Part shown: positions 26,390 to 35,156 of the stretch, one piece after another | Numbering within the stretch: position 1 is the stretch's first letter | How the letters are laid out: every line of letters begins with the position of its first letter | From: Sinosporangium siamense | Lineage (GTDB): Bacteria > Actinomycetota > Actinomycetes > Streptosporangiales > Streptosporangiaceae | Direction of reading: 5' to 3' | DNA length: 64,000 nucleotides | Assembly (NCBI RefSeq): GCF_016863435.1 | Contig: NZ_BOOW01000012.1 | Location: 124,001 to 188,000 of the forward strand | Made by a program: the position numbers and the translations under genes | The notes under the pieces: generated by a model | What the model was told of the DNA's origin: nothing | What the model saw: the letters and a program-made list of their open reading frames with translations, nothing else | Database searches by the model: none

Positions 26390-26397
26390 CATAAGAG

Positions 26398-27204
26398 ATG
26401 AATGAAATTTCACGTTGGATCGATCTCGACGGTGCCGTCAACGTCCGTGATCTAGGCGGTCTCCCCACCAGTGACGGCGGGACCACACAATTCGGCAAGA
26501 TCTTCCGCTCGGACAACCTCCAGGGCCTGACCGAGGGTGACCTCGACAGGCTCGTCGCCGGGCTGAAGCTCCGCCATGTCGTCGACCTGCGTTCGACCCC
26601 CGAGGTGCGCCTGGAGGGCCCCGGCCCCCTCACCCGGGTGCCGACGGTCAACATCCACCACCTCACCCTGTTCCCCGAGGGCGGCCTGCACACCGACGTC
26701 GAGGCGGACCGCCCCGCGCTCGACGGCGACAAGGTCCTGCCCTGGCAGGAGCGCGCCGCCGAGGACATCGAAGCCCTGCACAAGGTGACCGGCTTCTACT
26801 ACGGATATCTGCGTGACAGGCCCGACTCGGTGCTCGCCGCCCTGCGCGTCTTCGCCCACGGCGACGGCCCGGCGATCGTGCACTGCGCCGCCGGCAAGGA
26901 CCGCACCGGCGTGGTGGTCGCCATGGCTCTGGCCGTCGCCGGCGTCACCCGGGAGGCCATCGTCGCGGACTACGCCGCGACCGGCGACCGCCTGGAGGGC
27001 ATCCTCGCCCGGCTCCGCGCCAGCGAGACCTATCGCGAGGACCTCGACAAGCGCCCCGCCGAGGACCACCGGCCCCGCGCGGAATACATGGAGAGCTTCC
27101 TGTCCGTGGTCGACGAGAAGTTCGGCGGCCCGATGAACTGGCTCGACACCCAGGGCTGGACCCGGGGCGACACCAGCGCCCTCCAAGCCCGCCTGCGCGG
27201 CTGA
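26398..27204 (+). CDS. tyrosine/dual-specificity-type protein phosphatase
   Basis: A 268-residue phosphatase. The P-loop signature is HCAAGKDRTG (about residues 161-170), with the nucleophile Cys and the Arg of Cx5R, in the Lys-Asp variant typical of the bacterial PtpB/LipA-like group. The N-terminal VNVRDLGGLPTSDGG and IFRSDNL are also characteristic. Such enzymes remove phosphate from proteins or phosphoinositides. No signal peptide is present. The ribosome site is weak, in keeping with leaderless translation from the promoter just upstream. Confidence 0.92.
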   Translation: MNEISRWIDLDGAVNVRDLGGLPTSDGGTTQFGKIFRSDNLQGLTEGDLDRLVAGLKLRHVVDLRSTPEVRLEGPGPLTRVPTVNIHHLTLFPEGGLHTDVEADRPALDGDKVLPWQERAAEDIEALHKVTGFYYGYLRDRPDSVLAALRVFAHGDGPAIVHCAAGKDRTGVVVAMALAVAGVTREAIVADYAATGDRLEGILARLRASETYREDLDKRPAEDHRPRAEYMESFLSVVDEKFGGPMNWLDTQGWTRGDTSALQARLRG

Positions 27205-27282
27205 CCTTCTCCTGGGTTGGGCGTGTCCTGGTGGGTTCTCCACATCCACCGGGACCGCCTCCCGAAGATCGTCGATCCTGCT

Positions 27283-28323
27283 TCAGGTGAGGTGGACGAC
27301 GCGGCTTTCCAAGGCTGAGAGGTGGGCGGCCTCGATCACGGTCAAGGTCGCCACGGCCTCCTCCGGGTCGACCGGGGGCGGGGTGCCCTCGCGGAGGGCG
27401 GCGGTCACACCCGTGTAGAAGTCGAGGTAGGCGCCGGGTTCGGTGGGCAGAGTACGGCTGTCGCCCTCGGTGCCGAGGGTTCCCCGGCGCTCGTCGGGCT
27501 CCTGGGCGAAGCCGGGGGAGCCCGGGGTGTGGCCGGCGCGGAGCTGCTCCTCCTGGACGTCCAGGCCGTGTTTGACGTAGGCCGCGGCGGAGCCGATCAC
27601 GCGGAAACGCGGGCCCGGTTGGCCGGCGACGGCGCTCATCCACAGGTGTGAGCGTGTCCCGCCGGCGTGGGTGAGGGCGACGAAGGTGTCGTCGTCGGAG
27701 GCGACGCCTTCGCGGCGGGTGTCCATCTCGCAGTAAACCTCGCGGACCGGCCCGAACAACCACAGGGCCTGGTCGATCAGGTGGCTGCCGAGATCGTAGA
27801 GCAGGCCGGCGAGTTCGTCGGGGCCGCCCGTCTCGCGCCGGCCGCCTTTGTGCACCGGCCGCCAGCGCTCGAATCGCGACTCGAACCGGCGGACCTCCCC
27901 GAGGGTGCCCTCCGCGACCAGGCGCTTCACGGTCAGATAGTCGCCGTCCCAGCGGCGGTTGTTGAACACCGTCAACATCAGGTCACGCGAACGCGCCAGC
28001 CGTACGAGTTCCTCGGCCTGGGCGGCGGTGGCGGCCAGGGGCTTGTCGACCACCACCGGCAGGCCGGCCGACAGGGCGGCGCGGGTCAGCGGGACGTGGG
28101 TGCGGTTGGGGGAGGCGACCACGATCAGGTCGCTCAGCGGGAACAGCTCCTCGGCCTCCGCCACCGCCTGAGCGCCGTGCTTGTCCCGCACCTCCGCGGC
28201 TCGGTCGGGGTCGCGCGTCACGACCCCGACCAGTTTGAGGCCGGGTGTGGCCTGGATCAGCGGGGCGTGGAAGAACGCCCCCGCCGTGCCATAGCCCACC
28301 AGTCCGACTCGGATCTCGTCCAC
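27283..28323 (-). CDS. Gfo/Idh/MocA-family oxidoreductase
   Basis: A 346-residue NAD(P)-dependent sugar dehydrogenase-like protein. The Rossmann motif is VGLVGYGTAGAFFHAPLI near the N-terminus and the conserved catalytic Lys lies in VVDKPLAATA. The remainder matches the alpha/beta C-terminal domain, with FESRFERWRP and LLYDLGSHLIDQALWLFG. The family oxidises or reduces sugars and inositols; the substrate is unknown. GTG 28323 has GGGGGTGG 6 nt upstream. It is 68 bp downstream of the PAC2 gene on the same strand, so the two may be cotranscribed. Confidence 0.93.
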   Translation of the reverse strand: MDEIRVGLVGYGTAGAFFHAPLIQATPGLKLVGVVTRDPDRAAEVRDKHGAQAVAEAEELFPLSDLIVVASPNRTHVPLTRAALSAGLPVVVDKPLAATAAQAEELVRLARSRDLMLTVFNNRRWDGDYLTVKRLVAEGTLGEVRRFESRFERWRPVHKGGRRETGGPDELAGLLYDLGSHLIDQALWLFGPVREVYCEMDTRREGVASDDDTFVALTHAGGTRSHLWMSAVAGQPGPRFRVIGSAAAYVKHGLDVQEEQLRAGHTPGSPGFAQEPDERRGTLGTEGDSRTLPTEPGAYLDFYTGVTAALREGTPPPVDPEEAVATLTVIEAAHLSALESRVVHLT

Positions 28324-28391
28324 CGCCGTCCACCCCCTTCGAGATCACCTTAGCGGGTGGCCGACGGATGGTTCCGAGGGGCGGTTAGGGG

Positions 28392-29297
28392 TTAAAGGTC
28401 CTGGTCGTCGCGCTCGGCGAGGAAACGTTCGAACTGCGCGGCGAGTTCGTCGCCGGTGGGCATCGGCGTGCTCTCGGCGATGAGGTTCTCCCGCTCCGAG
28501 CCGCCGGCGAACGCGTCGTATTGCTGCTCCAGCCCGACGATCGCGGTGGACAGCTCCGACGACGCCCGGATCTGCTCCTCGATCTCGTTGTTGGTGCGCT
28601 CGGCCGCCTCGCGCAGGGCGTCCATCGGGAAGACGAGGCCGGTGCCGCGAGTCACCGTCTCCAGCGCGGTCACGGCGGCCTGCGGGTATTCGGCCTGGGC
28701 GAGGTAGTGGGGCACGTGTACGGCGTAGCCCACGGCGTCGCGGCCCTCCTCGCCCAGCCGGAACTCGATCAGCGCCGCCGCGCTGCCCGGCACCTTGACC
28801 CGGCCGAAGGCGCTCGACGCGCCGTCGATCAGCTCCGGGCGTGTGCCGTGGGAGGTCACGCCGAGGGGGCGGGTGTGCGGGACGGCCATCGGGATGCCGT
28901 GCATGGTGACGAGCTTGCTCACCCCGAACCGCTCGACGAGTTTGCCCACGGCGGAGGTGAACAGCTCCCACTCGCGGTCCGGCTCCGGGCCGCTCATCAG
29001 GAGGAACTGCGTGCCGGTGACGTCCTGCGCCAGGTGCACGGCGAGGGAGGGCGCGTCACAGGACACCCACTTGTCCACGTCGAACGTCATGATCGGGCGT
29101 CTGGAGCGGTAGTCGAGCAACCGGTCGTGGTCGAACGTGGCCACGGTGCGGTGGTCGAGCTCGGAAAGGAGGTGCTCCACGGCCAACCGGCCGGCCCCGC
29201 CGGCGTCCACGAACCCATCGAAGTGATATAGGAGCAAAGGATCACGCAGGTCGGGCACCTCACCGTCGAGCCGGTATAGATCCGTCGGGTCGAACAC
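28392..29297 (-). CDS. PAC2-family protein
   Basis: A 301-residue PAC2-domain protein (proteasome-assembly-chaperone-like fold), common in actinobacteria that carry proteasomes. Characteristic segments are PLLLYHFDGFVDAGGAG, HRTVATFDHDRLLDYRSRRP and LVTMHGIPMAVPHTRP. The last 60 residues are acidic and charged, ending in AERDDQDL. Its cellular role in bacteria is not settled. GTG 29297 has AAGGAAGG 9 nt upstream. Two tandem dyads lie 21-62 nt upstream of the start. Confidence 0.9.
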   Translation of the reverse strand: MFDPTDLYRLDGEVPDLRDPLLLYHFDGFVDAGGAGRLAVEHLLSELDHRTVATFDHDRLLDYRSRRPIMTFDVDKWVSCDAPSLAVHLAQDVTGTQFLLMSGPEPDREWELFTSAVGKLVERFGVSKLVTMHGIPMAVPHTRPLGVTSHGTRPELIDGASSAFGRVKVPGSAAALIEFRLGEEGRDAVGYAVHVPHYLAQAEYPQAAVTALETVTRGTGLVFPMDALREAAERTNNEIEEQIRASSELSTAIVGLEQQYDAFAGGSERENLIAESTPMPTGDELAAQFERFLAERDDQDL

Positions 29298-29317
29298 GGT
29301 GTCTCAGCCTTCCTTTA

Positions 29318-29359
29318 GGGTTCGTTTCCCAGAACCCGCAGGTTCTTTTTCCCAGAACC
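29318..29359. promoter_or_regulatory. two tandem inverted repeats between divergent genes
   Basis: GGGTTC (29318-29323) and GAACCC (29332-29337) form one dyad. GGTTC (29341-29345) and GAACC (29355-29359) form a second. Both enclose similar spacers with TTTCCCA, and their centres are about 22 bp apart, two helical turns. The position between the PAC2 and ankyrin genes suggests paired operators. Confidence 0.45.
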
Positions 29360-29430
29360 CGCGACAGCCTCCAGGCATTCCGGTGTCGTGCGATCAGTCC
29401 GTTGGTCTCCGCGAAGCCTATCGGGGGACA

Positions 29431-29826
29431 ATGGGATGTATGGAGCCGGACGTTGAGCTTGAGGAGTTCGCCACCCGGATGTTCGACCTGGCCAGGGCGG
29501 GCAACACCGAGCATCTTTTGGCATATGTGGATGCCGGTGTCCCGGTCGATCTCACCAACGGCAAAGGCGACACCCTGCTGATGCTGGCCGCCTACCACGG
29601 CCACGCCGGCACCGTCCGCGGCCTGCTCGAACGCGGAGCCGACGCGGGACGGGCCAACGACAGGGGCCAGACGCCCCTGGCGGGTGCGGTCTTCAAGAAG
29701 GAGGCCGAGGTCGTGCGCGCCCTCCTTTCCGGCGGCGCGGATCCGCGGGCGGGCACCCCCTCGGCGGTGGAGACCGCCCGCATGTTCAACCACGAGGAGT
29801 TTCTGGCCTGGTTCGACGAGGCGTGA
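29431..29826 (+). CDS. ankyrin-repeat protein
   Basis: A 131-residue protein with about three ankyrin repeats: LARAGNTEHLLAYVDAGVPV, GDTLLMLAAYHGHAGTVRGL followed by LERGADAG, and GQTPLAGAVFKKEAEVVRAL followed by LSGGADP, then a C-terminal MFNHEEFLAWFDEA. These are protein-contact modules without enzyme activity. ATG 29431 is used; ATG 29440 (MEPDVELEEF) is an equally good start, with GGGGGA 11 nt upstream. The frame runs back to 29299 but that part is not ankyrin-like. No signal peptide. Confidence 0.85.
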   Translation: MGCMEPDVELEEFATRMFDLARAGNTEHLLAYVDAGVPVDLTNGKGDTLLMLAAYHGHAGTVRGLLERGADAGRANDRGQTPLAGAVFKKEAEVVRALLSGGADPRAGTPSAVETARMFNHEEFLAWFDEA

Positions 29827-29890
29827 TCTCTCCGCCGGCGCCGTCTCCGTGTCCGGGGCCGCGGCGGGTGGCTGAGGTGGGTCCGCTATG

Positions 29891-30907
29891 TCAGTCGACC
29901 AGCTCGTGATGGAAGCTCTCCACCTGTTCGCGGAGCACCGGGTCGGAGAAGCGCTGGCTCTCCAGGGCCCAGTCGTGGTAGCCGCGCATCCAGTGCTCCA
30001 GGCCGACGACGCAGCGCATGGTGCCCTCGCGGGTGTTGTGGCGCAGCCCGAGGGTGTCGAGCAGGGCCATGAGCTCCTTCTTGGCCGCCTGGAAGTCCTC
30101 GATGCGGCGGGCGATCGTGTCGATGACCCGCTCCACGGCCTCCTGCAGTGAGCAGCCCGCGTCGTAGCGCAGGACGATCACGAGGTTGTGGAACTCGCCC
30201 TGGCTGAGTTCCCTTCTGAGGCCGATGAGGTCGTTCGTGCAGACCACGACGTGCCCCGCCTCGTGGATCAGCCGCCGGTAGGCGGAGGACTCCCGGATGA
30301 CCTCGGGAAGCTCGAAGTGTTCGACGAACTCGACCACGTCGAACGAGGGCGGGACGTAGGCGATGTTCAACTTGTGCTGGACGTAGGCGTCGGGGTCGGG
30401 AATGCGGCCGTGGACGCGGTTCTCCACCTCCCATACCGCCGTCTCGAAGCAGTCGCGGAAATGGTCGGTGAACCGGTTCCACCACGCCTCACTGGCATAG
30501 ATCTGGAAGCGGTCCCTGATATCGGCGAGTCCCCGCAGCACCGGGCCCGCGGAACGGTCCAAGGGTGCACCCCGTAAGAGTGCGTCGGCTTTGTCCGCCC
30601 AGCGTCGTGCCAGATCGGGGTCGCGGCCGACCTCGGCCAGTTCGAATTGATCATCGTAAACATGGAACCAGCTGTTGAGATCGGCGGCGAGCGCCAAGTC
30701 GAGAAACGAGGCCTCGGGGTACAGCCGGGCCACGAGACGGGCATACGATTCGCCGCGGAAACGCGCGGCCGATGCCTTCCCCTCGACCAGCCTCATCCGA
30801 TGCGCCCAAAGCGTGGTGTGCTCGATGGCCTCCTCGACGAATGGGTTGATACGAGAGGGAAAAGGGATGTTTAGCGAGGGAAGGCGGAAATGTGGTACTT
30901 CTTCCAT
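29891..30907 (-). CDS. class I terpene synthase, divergent active site
   Basis: A 338-residue bacterial terpene cyclase of normal length. The metal-binding Asp-rich motif is DDQFE (85-89). The NSE triad reads NDLIGLRRE (225-233), with Gly229 where Ser or Thr is expected. The pyrophosphate-sensing region has HKLNIAY (about 178-184) in place of the usual Arg-containing RRxTxG, and the C-terminal RY pair is RF (319-320). Substrate and product cannot be predicted. ATG 30907 has GGAGG 8-9 nt upstream. It lies 248 bp after the 3' end of the broken regulator gene, same strand. Confidence 0.9.
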   Translation of the reverse strand: MEEVPHFRLPSLNIPFPSRINPFVEEAIEHTTLWAHRMRLVEGKASAARFRGESYARLVARLYPEASFLDLALAADLNSWFHVYDDQFELAEVGRDPDLARRWADKADALLRGAPLDRSAGPVLRGLADIRDRFQIYASEAWWNRFTDHFRDCFETAVWEVENRVHGRIPDPDAYVQHKLNIAYVPPSFDVVEFVEHFELPEVIRESSAYRRLIHEAGHVVVCTNDLIGLRRELSQGEFHNLVIVLRYDAGCSLQEAVERVIDTIARRIEDFQAAKKELMALLDTLGLRHNTREGTMRCVVGLEHWMRGYHDWALESQRFSDPVLREQVESFHHELVD

Positions 30908-30940
30908 GCGGGTTGACCTCCAGGCTTCCTAAACCCGGCA

Positions 30941-30968
30941 CTATATGTCATAACTATCAGAAAGATAG
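30941..30968 (-). promoter_or_regulatory. putative -10 and operator dyad of the terpene synthase gene
   Basis: On the minus strand, TATAGT (30946-30941) resembles a -10 box. Upstream lies a dyad CTATC-N5-GATAG (30954-30968) that covers the expected -35 position, where no consensus hexamer is seen. This suggests a promoter controlled by a dyad-binding regulator. Confidence 0.35.
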
Positions 30969-31155
30969 CAAGCAAGGGTGAGTGTCACTTTTCACAGCAT
31001 GTGTGGAGAATTAGGTATTTGTAGTGATTGGGAGAGTGGTCATCCTCTTACACGGTGTGACGCACGGTCAAGATCACGTATCGGGGCGCCGTGGGAAGGG
31101 TGCCGGGCCAAGCCCTCTCTTCGTCGTCCAGACTGTCTGTGACCTGCGAAAACGC

Positions 31156-33286
31156 TCACGAGCTCATCGCGGCGCGCGGCAACGGGTCCTCCTCGTCGTC
31201 GAGCGCCAGGGTGACGGCCTCCTCAAGCGTGAGCCGCATGCCCTCGTTCACATACTGCAGAAAAACATCCTCGCCGATGTCACGCTTGCACTCTTTCACG
31301 CAAGTCGTGTGCTCGTCGTGGAGGAAAGGACTGCCAAATAGAGGCAGTCCGAAAAGCTTCCAATTGCTGTCGGCCGCACCGAAGAGCTGGGCCGCGCGCC
31401 GCGGATTTCCGGTCGCCGCGGAGACGCGCGCCATGGTCTCCAAGCACATCAACGTGCCGATCACATCGTGAAAGTGCAGCTTGATCCGCAAACCCTCGCG
31501 GACACTCGCACACGCCTCGGTCGTGCGGCCGCCCTTCACCTGCGCCTCGGCCGTGGCCCAGTGCGCGTGTGAACGCAACCAGAGCTCACCGCGCTGCTTG
31601 CAGAGTTTGAGGCAGTCCTTTAGCAGGCTTTCGGCCTCGCGAGGCTCGTTCTGGGCGGTGAGCACGAAGGACAATTCGACGATCGCGGGCAGCAGACCGG
31701 GGTTCAGCTCACGCTCGTTGCCTCCCCGGTGAAAATCGATGGCGACGCCGAGCAGCGCGGTCGCCTTCTGCAGGTCGCCCTGGAACATCGCCGCCGTGCC
31801 CTGCATCTTGGTGGCCAGGATGACCGACGCCGAGTCGCCCACCCGCACCGCCTCGGCGCTGCACTGCTCGGCATATTCCATCGCGGCGGTGATATCGCCC
31901 TGCGTGCTGCACACATAGGACATCACCCAGAGGGCCTTGCACCGCGCCTTGCTCGGCTGGGGATTGGCCTTGAGCGCCCGCTCCAGATAGAGCCGCCCCT
32001 CCCGGGCGAGCCCGCACGCCACCCACATGAACCACAACGCCGACAACAACTCCAGAGCCACATGACTCTGGCCGGGCGTGGTCAGGCAGTGGTTGAGCGC
32101 GGCCCGGATGTTGTCGTGCTCCTGGCGCATCCGGATGAACCAGTAGGCCTGGCGCGGCCCCGACCACGCACTCTCCCCGCGCTGCGCGAGATCGAGGTAG
32201 TAGTCGCGGTGGCGGCGCCGGATCTCGTCGGCCTCGCCGAGCTTCGTAAGCCACGCCTCGCCGTAGTCGCGCAGCGTGTCAACCAGCCGGGTATCTCACT
32301 CCGGCGTGGTTGCTCTCGCTCAACAGGATGGACTTCTCCACCAGCCCCGTGACGAGGTCCATGATCTCACTGGGGTCGAGGCTGTCCGCCGTGCAGACAT
32401 AACGCGCCGCGTCCAGCTCGAAGTCCCCCGAGAACACCGACAAGCGCGCCCAGAGCAACCGCTCGGCCGGCTCGCACAACTCATGGCTCCACCCGATCGC
32501 CGCGCGCAGCGTCTGGTGGCGGGGCAGCGCCGTACGGCTGGCGCCGGCGAGCAGGCTGAAGCGGTCGGCGAGGAGGGCGAGGATCTGCTCGACGGAGAGC
32601 GCGCGGAGCCGCACGGCGGCGAGCTCGATCGCCAGCGGGATGCCGTCGAGCCTGCGGCACAACTCGGCCACCGGCTCGATGTTGTGCTCGTCCAGCACGA
32701 AGTCGGGCATAACCGCGCCGGCCCGTGCCGTGAAGAGCTGCACCGATTCGTTCGTGAACAGGCTCTCGCTCGGGTCGTCGCCCGGGACCGCGAGCGGCGG
32801 CACCGCGACCACCTGCTCGAACGGGAGCTGGAGCGACTGGCGGCTGGTGGCCAGGATGCGGAGGTGCTCTGAGCGCTTCAGCAGGTTGTCGATGAGGGAG
32901 GAACACGACTCCACCAGGTGCTCACACGTGTCGATGATGAGCAGCATGTCGCGGTCGCCCACCCACTCGCTCAGCGTGTCGTGTCCGGACCGCTGCGACT
33001 GGTCGGCGATGCCGAGGGCGGAGGAGATCGTGTGCTTGACCATCCCGGCGTCCTGCAGGCGCGCGAGATCGGCGAACCAGACGCCGTCGCGGTATTGCCT
33101 GCGGGTCTGGTGCGCCAGCCGGAGGGCTGTGCGGGACTTCCCGACGCCGCCGATGCCGGTCACCGTCACGAGGCGGGATTCGCGCAGGTGCCTCTTCAGA
33201 TTGGCGAGTAGGCTGGTGCGGCCCACGAAGCTGGTGAGCTCGGCGGGCAGATTGCCCTCCCGCCGCCATCCTGTTGGCGTTGCCAT
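31156..33286 (-). pseudogene. ATPase-TPR regulator (LuxR/AfsR-like) broken by a one-base frameshift
   Basis: The N-terminal part (33286-32279) starts with a short tail and FVGRT, then an NB-ARC-type ATPase with Walker A VTGIGGVGKS, MLLIIDTCEH and a winged-helix region. It stops at codon 336. The continuation (VDTLRDYGEAWLTKLGEADEIRRR, then TPR-like MRQEHDNIRAALNHCL) is intact one frame over and open from about 32290 to the TGA at 31156. An extra base in the GGG (CCC on this strand) near 32289-32292 explains the break: removing it restores RYRLVDTLRDYG. The restored protein of about 709 residues ends DPLPRAAMSS without the C-terminal HTH usual in LuxR-type relatives. The shift may be real or a sequencing error. 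Confidence 0.8.
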
Positions 33287-33440
33287 GGCCGCCTCGTCAT
33301 GCGTCGATGGAAGGTGGTCGGTGGAGCTGCTAGGGCATCGTACCCCGCTTGTTATTACCTATCCTTTACGACAAAGGGTTCGGGGGAGACGTTTTCCGCC
33401 ACGGAGGATCTCTCACCTCCCGGGTCGGTAGAATGTCCAC

Positions 33441-33605
33441 GTGACAGTTCAGGGCCCCGATGACCTGCGGCCGGTGGACCTCTTCGAGGACGGTCCGCCC
33501 GTGCTTCCCGACCAGACAGGCGACGACACCGATCTTGGGTGGAGTGAGTGGGGAGAGGCCGACGACACGGCCCGCCTCCTAGAGGAACGCCCGCCTCACT
33601 GGTAA
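33441..33605 (+). CDS. small acidic protein, 54 residues
   Basis: A GTG-started frame reading MTVQGPDDLRPVDLFEDG, then an Asp/Glu-rich middle with DDTDLGWSEWGEADD, and ending RLLEERPPHW. About a quarter of the residues are acidic. Short acidic proteins ending ERPPHW are familiar from actinomycete genomes as conserved hypotheticals, which supports it as a gene; no function is known. It is divergent from the broken regulator. Confidence 0.65.
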   Translation: MTVQGPDDLRPVDLFEDGPPVLPDQTGDDTDLGWSEWGEADDTARLLEERPPHW

Positions 33606-34007
33606 ACCGCCCCGCCGTCCGGCCGTCCCGCTTCGTCGATCCAGCGCCTTCAACACAGCGCTTTCAACACAGCGCCTCTAACACAGCGCCATCGATCCCT
33701 ATCCACAGCTCGCACCCTCTCGGGTGACCGGCCGCCACTGAAGCGGCCCGGCATCCGGGAGGGTCTTGTCTTTCCGGCCCCGGCGCATGTTGGATACAGC
33801 GCTTATCAGACCTTGCCGGGCCACAGTCCGTGGGACGGCTCCCAGCGCGCGGAGGCACCCCGAGACCTCCCGGGAGGGGGATCGCGCCGCCAGGGAAGCC
33901 CTCAGCGCCGCGCAGCCCGCTCCTGATCCGCCCGCGCCCGGGTCGCCGCCGGGCGTGGGCGTCTGTCGTGGGCGGGGCGTGGGCAGGGCGTGTGCGCCGC
34001 ACGCGGG
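33606..34007. other. non-coding stretch with a short tandem repeat
   Basis: Apart from the 14-bp tandem repeat at 33642-33690, I see no gene, promoter consensus or clear terminator. Reading frames here are Arg/Pro-rich and lack ribosome sites. Confidence 0.45.
33642..33690. repeat. 14-bp tandem repeat, 3.5 copies
   Basis: Units CAGCGCCTTCAACA (33642-33655), CAGCGCTTTCAACA (33656-33669) and CAGCGCCTCTAACA (33670-33683) follow one another, then a partial CAGCGCC. The array is flanked on both sides by CGATCC. Confidence 0.75.
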
Positions 34008-35156
34008 TCAGGAGACGATGTCCTTACGGCGGAAGCGGCGGAAGGCCAGGGCCATCAGGAGGACGCCGTAGGTCACCGACAAGGCCGCGCCCCGGGCCAT
34101 GCCGCCCCAGTCGACCTCGATGGCCAGCACGTCCAGCCACGCGGTGTTCCAATAGGTCGGGAGGAACTGCCGCAGCTCGCCCAGGTCCTCCACGGCCTGC
34201 ACGATGTTGCTCACGATGACCAGGCCGACGGCGCCGCCCACCGCGCCGAGCGGGGAGTCCGTCGTGGCCGACAGCAGGAAGGCCAGCGCGGCCACCACCA
34301 GCTGGTTGAGCAGGGTGTAGCCGACCACGATGGCGAAGCGCGGCAGCGCCTCGCCCGCCGCCACGCTCTCACCGGTGCCGGGGAGACGCACGTCGTTCCA
34401 GCCGAAGGCCAAGGTGCCGGCGATGAGCGCCATCACCGGCACGGTGACGACCGCCGCGGCAGCGTAGGCCAGGGCGACGGTGAGCTTCTGCCGCAGCAGC
34501 CGGTCGCGCGGCACGGGCGCCGCCAGCAGATAGCGCAACGACGACCAGTTGGCCTCGCTCGCCACGCTGTCGCCGCAGAACACGGCGACCGCCACCACCA
34601 GCAGGAAACTCGCCGACGTCCACAACACGAAGATCGCGAAGTTGATGGCGCTGTCGGTGGCCAGATCCACGGTGCGCAGCGCCGACGCGGCGGGCCTGGC
34701 CTGGCTGGGGATGAGGGTGAAGGCCGCGACGAGGATCCACGGGAGCGCCGCCAGCAAGCCGAACACGACCATCGTCCGCCGCCTGCGGGCCTGCCGCACG
34801 AACTCCACCCAGAGGGGAAGAGTACGGCGAGGCCGATATCCGGCGGCCGAGCCGTCACCGGCCGCGGAATCGTCGCGGCGCCGCGCGTCACCGTTCGCGT
34901 CGATCGCCGGGTCGCCACCGGCCGAGGGCGCTCCGCCGTTCGCCGGACGGGCGGCCCTGGTCGCGCGGGCGGCACCCGCGACTGCGGGTACGGCGGCGCC
35001 GGTCTCGGCGTTCTCGGTCGCATGAGCTGCGCCCGCCGTCGCGTCACCGCCGGCCGGGCCGGAGGGAGTCCTGCCGTCGCCGTTGCGCGGGTCGCACGGG
35101 TCGCCGTCCGGGCCGTCGCCGGAGGGGCGTGGGGCGGTCACGTGTTCCTGGCTCAC
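34008..35156 (-). CDS. ABC-2-type transporter permease
   Basis: A 382-residue protein. The first 115 residues are an unusual Ala/Gly/Pro/Asp-rich cytoplasmic extension. The rest is an ABC-2-type permease with six predicted helices, starting RTMVVFGLLAALPWILVAAF and ending YGVLLMALAFRRFRRKDIVS; the family segment WSSLRYLLAAPVPRDRLLRQK is present. The GTG start (35156) overlaps the stop of the upstream ATPase fusion by 4 nt. The two products surely form one exporter. Confidence 0.9.
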   Translation of the reverse strand: MSQEHVTAPRPSGDGPDGDPCDPRNGDGRTPSGPAGGDATAGAAHATENAETGAAVPAVAGAARATRAARPANGGAPSAGGDPAIDANGDARRRDDSAAGDGSAAGYRPRRTLPLWVEFVRQARRRRTMVVFGLLAALPWILVAAFTLIPSQARPAASALRTVDLATDSAINFAIFVLWTSASFLLVVAVAVFCGDSVASEANWSSLRYLLAAPVPRDRLLRQKLTVALAYAAAAVVTVPVMALIAGTLAFGWNDVRLPGTGESVAAGEALPRFAIVVGYTLLNQLVVAALAFLLSATTDSPLGAVGGAVGLVIVSNIVQAVEDLGELRQFLPTYWNTAWLDVLAIEVDWGGMARGAALSVTYGVLLMALAFRRFRRKDIVS

